A program made the translations under genes and the position numbers. Under the pieces are notes generated by a model, which did not search any database, was not told where the DNA came from, and was given only the letters and a program-made list of their open reading frames with translations. 64,000 nucleotides of DNA from Pythium myriotylum (lineage: Eukaryota; Oomycota; Peronosporomycetes; Pythiales; Pythiaceae), in the NCBI GenBank assembly GCA_023091665.1, contig JALJCQ010000012.1, positions 2,542,001-2,606,000 on the forward strand, written 5' to 3'. Numbering within the stretch: position 1 is the stretch's first letter; each line of letters opens with the position of its first letter. Positions 57,118-64,000 of the stretch are shown here, piece after piece.

Positions 57118-59217
57118 TTCCGCGACGATGAAGATGATGAGGATCAAGATGAAGCAACCGACAACCAAGATGATGAAGACATGGGTGAGCAGCCAGCCTC
57201 ACCAGCACCAAGTCAGCGCAGCTACGAGCGACCGGAGTGGCAACAGGGCCAGCGGTCGCAGCGTCCAGCAGCACCAGCATCGGCCCAGCAGCCGAATGTC
57301 GACTACGCACCAGGGTCCAAGCGCCACTCTCGCACGCACTCGCTCGAGAACCTGGCTGAACCGCCAGTTGAGAAGCGCTACGGACGGGTTGGACGCACAA
57401 GTGGTGCGACTCCACCACCCACGCAAGGTCCAAGGACATCGCTCGAAGATCTGTCTGCACTGCTCACGTCGATCGAAGAGGAAGGCGTGTAACAAGAAGA
57501 CGAAGAAGGCGAAGACGTGCAAGAACAAGGGGGAGAAGATCAAGACCACGATCTCGAAGAATTTGCTCTCGTCGTGAATTCAGGGGGAGAGTTGCCGACA
57601 TCGTTCAAGTCGGCGATGGAATCCGACGACGCCAGCAACTGGAAGGAAGCCTGCGACTCGGAGCTTGAGTCGCTCAAGAAGAACGAGACCTGGGACCTAG
57701 TCCCTTTGCCAGCCGGACGCAAGGCCATCACCAGCAAGTGGGTGTTCAAGGTCAAGGAAACCGCCGAAGGACTCGTCGAACGGTACAAGGCTCGACTCGT
57801 TGCCAAGGGGTTCCTGCAGAAGTACGGCATCGACTTCGAAGAGACGTTCGCACCCGTTGCCAAGTTCACGTCGATCCGGACCATCCTCAGCATCACCGCT
57901 CGACACAAGCTCATGATCCATCAGATGGATGTCAAGACGGCGTTCCTGAACGGCAACCTCGACGAAGAAATCTACATGAAGCAGCCCGAAGGCTTCGTCG
58001 ACCAGCGCCACCCGGACTACGTGTGCAAGCTCAAGCGCTCGCTCTACGGTCTCAAGCAGTCGCCCCGCATGTGGAACCAGACCATCGACGCCTTCATGCG
58101 CAAGGTCGGCTTCACCAAGTGCGAGATGGACCACTGCGTGTACGTCAAGCGGAGCGGCTCAGCGATGATCTTCGTGGTGATCTACGTCGACGACCTCATC
58201 CTCGCCTGCAACAGCCTCGAGTTGCTCACGGCGACCAAGCGTGCACTCAGCGAACGCTTCGAGATGTCCGACCTCGGCGAACTCAAGTACTGCCTCGGCA
58301 TGGAAGTTGATCAAGACCCCAAGTCCGGCGACGTGACCATGCGGCAGACCAAGTTCCTGCAGTCGATCCTGACCAAGTTCGGCATGCAAGACTGCAAACC
58401 AGTGAGGACCCCTCAAGACCCCGGACTCAAGCTGACCAAGGCCATGTGTGAAGGTGGTTGCAAGCACGAAGACACCATGAAGAACGTGCCGTACCGAAGT
58501 GCAGTCGGCGCACTCATGTACCTCATGGTCGGCACTCGACCAGACCTCGCAGCGGCAGTCGGCACACTCAGCCAGTTCGCCGCGGACCCGTGTCCAACAC
58601 ACTGGCAAGCTCTCAAGCGTGTGCTCCGGTATCTGCAAGCGACTCCGACGTACGGCCTGCAGTTCTCGGCATCGAACGACGGAAGACTGGTCGGCTACTC
58701 CGACGCCGACTGGGCTGGCGACATCGAGTCACGTCGAAGCACCAGCGGCTACGTGTTCATGCTCAACGGCGGATGCATCAGCTGGCGCAGCAAGAAGCAG
58801 CGAACTGTCGCCCTCTCCTCGACCGAAGCAGAGTACATGGCTCTATCGGAAGCGATCCAAGAAGCCGTGTGGCTCAAGGCGTTCCTGTGCGAACTCGGCG
58901 AAGTTGCAAGCGACCAAGCGCTCACGGTGTACGAAGACAACCAAGGTGCGATCGCGTTGGCCAAGAACCCCGAGTTCCACAAGCGCACCAAGCACATCGA
59001 CATTCGCTACCACTTCGTTCGTGAGAAGGTCGAGGACGGTCAAGTGTGTCTCCAGTATTGCCCGACCCAAGACATGCTTGCCGACATCATGACCAAGCCG
59101 ATCCCCACTGTCCAGTTCGACGTGCTCCGCACCAAGCTTGGTGTTCAAGACGCAGTCGAGTCGAGGGGGGGTGTTGAAGATGATGCGCCTCGAACCCAGC
59201 GTCATCATTCCAGTTGA
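57118..59217 (+). pseudogene. Linker-RT-RNase H fragment with nonsense mutation (residues 761-1459)
   Basis: Begins at F761 and is stopped at codon 885 (TAA at 57490-57492). Four substitutions within nine bases change GTAGAAGAT to GTGTAACAA. The frame reopens afterwards and is intact to the end, with D1031, YVDD and RNase H. Also I1019-A1020 reads IT, and S1445 is glycine because the polypurine tract is altered. The same nonsense cluster is found in the two minus-strand copies at 59514 and 61232. Confidence 0.85.
59164..59171 (+). promoter_or_regulatory. Altered polypurine tract
   Basis: AGGGGGGG in place of AGGGGGAG directly before the LTR. Still all purine; the effect on priming is unknown. 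Confidence 0.7.
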
Positions 59218-59562
59218 AGCTCGGCAGTTGAAGCTCGGCTGTAGAAGATTCTCCTGCAGAAGATTCTCCGTGGAAGATTCGACATGTGGAAGATTCGACA
59301 TGTGGAAGATTCGACATGTGGAAGATTCGACATGTGGAAGATTCTCCGTCTGGTTCTGGTTTGAATCCAGTGCCACCCATCGACTTCGTTGAAGTATCCA
59401 CGAAGTCAGTTTATGTTTGCATATGTTTACGATAGGTAGGACATACATTTGATTATGGTAGCGTAGGACACACACAGACGGCTTAGAGGTAGCAGTAGCG
59501 AACTAAGTCCCGATCAATTCACTTTGCATTTTGCATCCCACCAACCAAGCGACCTTCCAACA
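59172..59562 (+). repeat. Family 1 LTR, 391 bp (3' LTR)
   Basis: Class B with four 16-bp units. The right flank TTGAC (59563-59567) continues into antisense RT and matches the TTGAC left of the sense LTR fragments of array 1, which suggests the two ends of one insertion. Confidence 0.9.
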
Positions 59563-60892
59563 TTGACATCCATCTGATGGATCATGAGCTTGTGTCGAGC
59601 GGCGATGCTGAGGATGGTCCGGATCGACGTGAACTTGGCGACGGGTGCGAACGTCTCTTCGAAGTCGATGCCGTACTTCTGCAGGAACCCCTTGGCAACG
59701 AGTCGAGCCTTGTACCGTTCGACGAGTCCTTCGGCGGTTTCCTTGACCTTGAACACCCACTTGCTGGTGATGGCCTTGCGTCCGGCTGGCAAAGGGACTA
59801 GGTCCCACGTCTCGTTCTTCTTGAGCGACTCGAGCTCCGAGTCGCAGGCTTCCTTCCAGTTGCTGGCGTCGTCAGATTCCATCGCCGACTTGAACGATGT
59901 CGGCAACTCTCCCCCTGAATTCACGACGAGAGCAAATTCTTCGAGATCGTGGTCTTGATCTTCTCCCCCTTGTTCTTGCACGTCTTCGCCTTCTTCGTCT
60001 TCTTGTTACACGCCTTCCTCTTCGATCGACGTGAGCAGTGCAGACAGATCTTCGAGCGATGTCCTTGGACCTTGCGTGGGTGGTGGAGTCGCACCACTTG
60101 TGCGTCCAACACGTCCGTAGCGCTTCTCAACAGGCGGTTCAGCCAGGTTCTCGAGCGAGTGCGTGCGAGAGTGGCGCTTGGACCCTGGTGCGTAGTCGAC
60201 ATTCGGCTGCTGGGCCGATGCTGGTGCTGCTGGACGCTGCGACCGCTGGCCCTGTTGCCACTCCGGTCGCTCGTAGCTGCGCTGACTTGGTGCTGGTGAG
60301 GCTGGCTGCTCACCCATGTCTTCATCATCTTGGTTGTCGGTTGCTTCATCTTGATCTTCATCATCTTCATCGTCGCGGAACTCGACGGACTTGGTCCAGG
60401 GTTCTTCACGCTTGCCATCGTCGAACGTGTCTTCCATGAACTGCGCGTCTCGACTGATGACGATCCGGCCGGTTGCGATTTCTTCAAACCGATACGCCTT
60501 CTCGTGGTCCGAGTAGCCGAGGAACCGACACAAGATGGCTCGGGCGTCGAACTTCGACCGCTTCTCCTTGGGCACGTGGACGTACGCATGGCAGCCGAAC
60601 ACCTTGAAGTTGGCGAGCAAGGGCTTCTTCCCGTACCATTCTTCGTACGGCGACTTGTACAAGTCTTGAGCGCGGGTCGGAAGTCGGTTGCAAACTTCGA
60701 CTGCAGTCATGACGGCTTCCCCCCAGTACTTGTCGGACAAGTTGGCATGGTGGAGTTTGCAACGACCACACTCACCGATGGTTCGGTTCATGCGTTCTGC
60801 CACACCGTTCAACTGAGGCGTGTATGGCGGCGTGACGTCGTGCTCGATGCCACGCTTGCGGCAGAACTTGGCAAGTTTGGCCGACTGGTACT
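59514..60892 (-). pseudogene. Integrase-linker-RT fragment with nonsense mutation (residues 591-1032)
   Basis: Minus-strand coding from Y591 (after D586) through E622 and the linker to D1031-V1032, then 16 codons into the LTR. It is stopped at codon 885 (60006-60008) by the same clustered change as at 57490. Private substitutions include DKYWG, VCNRLP and TKSVEF. It lacks D523/D586 and YVDD. Confidence 0.85.
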
Positions 60893-61277
60893 TGTTGGAA
60901 GGTCGCTTGGTTGGTGGGATGCAAAATGCAAAGTGAATTGATCGGGACTTAGTTCGCTACTGCTACCTCTAAGCCGTCTGTGTGTGTCCTACGCTACCAT
61001 AATCAAATGTATGTCCTACCTATCGTAAACATATGCAAACATAAACTGACTTCGTGGATACTTCAACGAAGTCGATGGGTGGCACTGGATTCAAACCAGA
61101 ACCAGACGGAGAATCTTCCACATGTCGAATCTTCCACGGAGAATCTTCCACGGAGAATCTTCCACGGAGAATCTTCCACGGAGAATCTTCTGCAGGAGAA
61201 TCTTCTACAGCCGAGCTTCAACTGCCGAGCTTCAACTGGAATGATGACGCTGGGTTCGAGGCGCATCATCTTCAACA
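60893..61277 (-). repeat. Family 1 LTR, 385 bp, antisense (3' LTR)
   Basis: Class B, 4 x 14-bp form. Followed by the complement of the polypurine tract. The left flank is GTACT. Confidence 0.9.
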
Positions 61278-63714
61278 CTCCCCCTCGACTCGACTGCGTC
61301 TTGAACACCGAGCTTGGTGCGGAGCACGTCGAACTGGACAGTGGGGATCGGCTTGGTCATGATGTCGGCAAGCATGTCTTGGGTCGGGCAATACTGGAGA
61401 CACACTTGGCCGTCCTCGACCTTCTCACGAACGAAGTGGTAGCGAATGTCGATGTGCTTGGTGCGCTTGTGGAACTCGGGGTTCTTGGCCAACGCGATGG
61501 CACCTTGGTTGTCTTCGTACACCGTGAGCGCTTGGTCGCTTGCAACTTCGCCGAGTTCGCACAGGAACGCCTTGAGCCACACGGCTTCTTGGATCGCTTC
61601 CGATAGAGCCATGTACTCTGCTTCGGTCGAGGAGAGGGCGACAGTTCGCTGCTTCTTGCTGCGCCAGCTGATGCATCCGCCGTTGAGCATGAACACGTAG
61701 CCGCTGGTGCTTCGACGTGACTCGATGTCGCCAGCCCAGTCGGCGTCGGAGTAGCCGACCAGTCTTCCGTCGTTCGATGCCGAGAACTGCAGGCCGTACG
61801 TCGGAGTCGCTTGCAGATACCGGAGCACACGCTTGAGAGCTTGCCAGTGTGTTGGACACGGGTCCGCGGCGAACTGGCTGAGTGTGCCGACTGCCGCTGC
61901 GAGGTCTGGTCGAGTGCCGACCATGAGGTACATGAGTGCGCCGACTGCACTTCGGTACGGCACGTTCTTCATGGTGTCTTCGTGCTTGCAACCACCTTCA
62001 CACATGGCCTTGGTCAGCTTGAGTCCGGGGTCTTGAGGGGTCCTCACTGGTTTGCAGTCTTGCATGCCGAACTTGGTCAGGATCGACTGCAGGAACTTGG
62101 TCTGCCGCATGGTCACGTCGCCGGACTTGGGGTCTTGATCAACTTCCATGCCGAGGCAGTACTTGAGTTCGCCGAGGTCGGACATCTCGAAGCGTTCGCT
62201 GAGTGCACGCTTGGTCGCCGTGAGCAACTCGAGGCTGTTGCAGGCGAGGATGAGGTCGTCGACGTAGATCACCACGAAGATCATCGCTGAGCCGCTCCGC
62301 TTGACGTACACGCAGTGGTCCATCTCGCACTTGGTGAAGCCGACCTTGCGCATGAAGGCGTCGATGGTCTGGTTCCACATGCGGGGCGACTGCTTGAGAC
62401 CGTAGAGCGAGCGCTTGAGCTTGCACACGTAGTCCGGGTGGCGCTGGTCGACGAAGCCTTCGGGCTGCTTCATGTAGATTTCTTCGTCGAGGTTGCCGTT
62501 CAGGAACGCCGTCTTGACATCCATCTGATGGATCATGAGCTTGTGTCGAGCGGTGATGCTGAGGATGGTCCGGATCGACGTGAACTTGGCAACGGGTGCG
62601 AACGTCTCTTCGAAGTCGATGCCGTACTTCTGCAGGAACCCCTTGGCAACGAGTCGAGCCTTGTACCGCTCGACGAGTCCTTCGGCGGTTTCCTTGACCT
62701 TGAACACCCACTTGCTGGTGATGGCCTTGCGTCCGGCTGGCAAAGGGACTAGGTCCCAGGTCTCGTTCTTCTTGAGCGACTCGAGCTCGGAGTCGCAGGC
62801 TTCCTTCCAGTTGCTGGCGTCGTCGGATTCCATCGCCGACTTGAACGATGTCGGTAACTCTCCCCCTGAATTCACGACGAGAGCAAATTCTTCGAGATCG
62901 TGGTCTTGATCTTCTCCCCCTTGTTCTTGCACGTCTTCGCCTTCTTCGTCTTCTTGTTACACGCCTTCCTCTTCGATCGACGTGAGCAGTGCAGACAGAT
63001 CTTCGAGCGATGTCCTTGGACCTTGCGTGGGTGGTGGAGTCGCACCACTTGTGCGTCCAACACGTCCGTAGCGCTTCTCAACAGGCGGTTCAGCCAGGTT
63101 CTCGAGCGAGTGCGTGCGAGAGTGGCGCTTGGACCCTGGTGCGTAGTCGACATTCGGCTGCTGGGCCGATGCTGGTGCTGCTGGACGCTGCGACCGCTGG
63201 CCCTGTTGCCACTCCGGTCGCTCGTAGCTGCGCTGACTTGGTGCTGGTGAGGCTGGCTGCTCACCCATGTCTTCATCATCTTGGTTGTCGGTTGCTTCAT
63301 CTTGATCTTCATCATCTTCATCGTCGCGGAACTCGACGGACTTGGTCCAGGGTTCTTCACGCTTGCCATCGTCGAACGTGTCTTCCATGAACTGCGCGTC
63401 TCGACTGATGACGATCCGGCCGGTTGCGATTTCTTCAAACCGATACGCCTTCTCGTGGTCCGAGTAGCCGAGGAACCGACACAAGATGGCTCGGGCGTCG
63501 AACTTCGACCGCTTCTCCTTGGGCACGTGGACGTACGCATGGCAGCCGAACACCTTGAAGTTGGCGAGCAAGGGCTTCTTCCCGTACCATTCTTCGTACG
63601 GCGACTTGTACAAGTCTTGAGCGCGGGTCGGAAGTCGGTTGCAAACTTCGACTGCAGTCATGACGGCTTCCCCCCAGTACTTGTCGGACAAGTTGGCATG
63701 GTGGAGTTTGCAAC
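61232..63714 (-). pseudogene. Integrase C-terminus to RNase H with nonsense mutation (residues 634-1459)
   Basis: Minus-strand coding from C634 to the normal stop, interrupted at codon 885 (62957-62959) by the clustered change. It shares DKYWG, VCNRLP and TKSVEF with the neighbour at 59514, so both derive from one mutated copy. YVDD and RNase H are intact downstream of the stop. Confidence 0.85.
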
Positions 63715-64000
63715 TGTTGAAGATGATGCGCCTCGAACCCAGCGTCATCATTCCAGTTGAAGCTCGGCAGTTGAAGCTCGGCTGTAGAAGATTCTCCTGC
63801 AGAAGATTCTCCGTGGAAGATTCGACATGTGGAAGATTCGACATGTGGAAGATTCGACATGTGGAAGATTCGACATGTGGAAGATTCTCCGTCTGGTTCT
63901 GGTTTGAATCCAGTGCCACCCATCGACTTCGTTGAAGTATCCACGAAGTCAGTTTATGTTTGCATATGTTTACGATAGGTAGGACATACATTTGATTATG
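63715..64000 (+). repeat. Family 1 LTR, first 286 bp (runs off the window)
   Basis: Starts TGTTGAAG after GCAAC of antisense integrase. Class B with four 16-bp units. The remainder lies beyond the window. Confidence 0.9.

Overview
The 64 kb window contains essentially one thing: copies and pieces of a single Ty1/copia-type LTR retrotransposon family (called family 1 here), plus about 385 bp of a second, diverged copia family. I see no host gene, tRNA, rRNA or bacterial feature. The host is a eukaryote. The GC-rich copia polyprotein, a primer site matching the initiator-tRNA anticodon arm, and the dense nesting would suit an oomycete or other stramenopile, but the species cannot be told from this sequence.

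Family 1 has LTRs of 343-391 bp with TGTTG...CAACA termini. A primer binding site follows the 5' LTR directly and contains the first ATG. One uninterrupted gag-protease-integrase-RT-RNase H frame follows (1459 aa in the intact copy), then an AGGGGGAG polypurine tract. The polyprotein ends 44 bp inside the 3' LTR. Residue numbers below refer to the intact copy at 28202-32581 (minus strand).

Layout. 1-4135: the 3' end of one copy and a 5'-truncated copy, both plus strand. 4136-18295: tandem array 1, eight units of about 1791 bp, each an LTR, an RT/RNase H fragment and an inverted partial LTR. 18296-24237: deleted and inverted fragments, including the second family at 19481-19865. 24238-27948: the 5' two thirds of a copy with LTR, PBS and start codon. 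27905-32944: the only full-length copy, minus strand, with an open frame. 32945-39178: a gag-truncated copy and an antisense fragment between two sense LTRs. 39179-42955: another 5' portion with LTR and PBS. 42912-52212: tandem array 2, five units of 2215-2243 bp (antisense LTR plus integrase/RT fragment). 52213-59562: three 5'-truncated sense copies in a row. 59563-64000: minus-strand fragments and a plus LTR running off the end.

Almost every breakpoint is an exact LTR terminus abutting internal sequence. Three 5-bp target duplications (TTGAC, CGTGT, CCTCA) can be paired between distant or mirror-image junctions. The locus therefore looks like repeated self-insertion of one family, followed by LTR-LTR recombination, inversion and tandem amplification at the DNA level. 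Such copia-only blocks resemble those described at oomycete centromeres; that link is inference. Because the units are nearly identical, collapse or tangling in assembly also has to be excluded.
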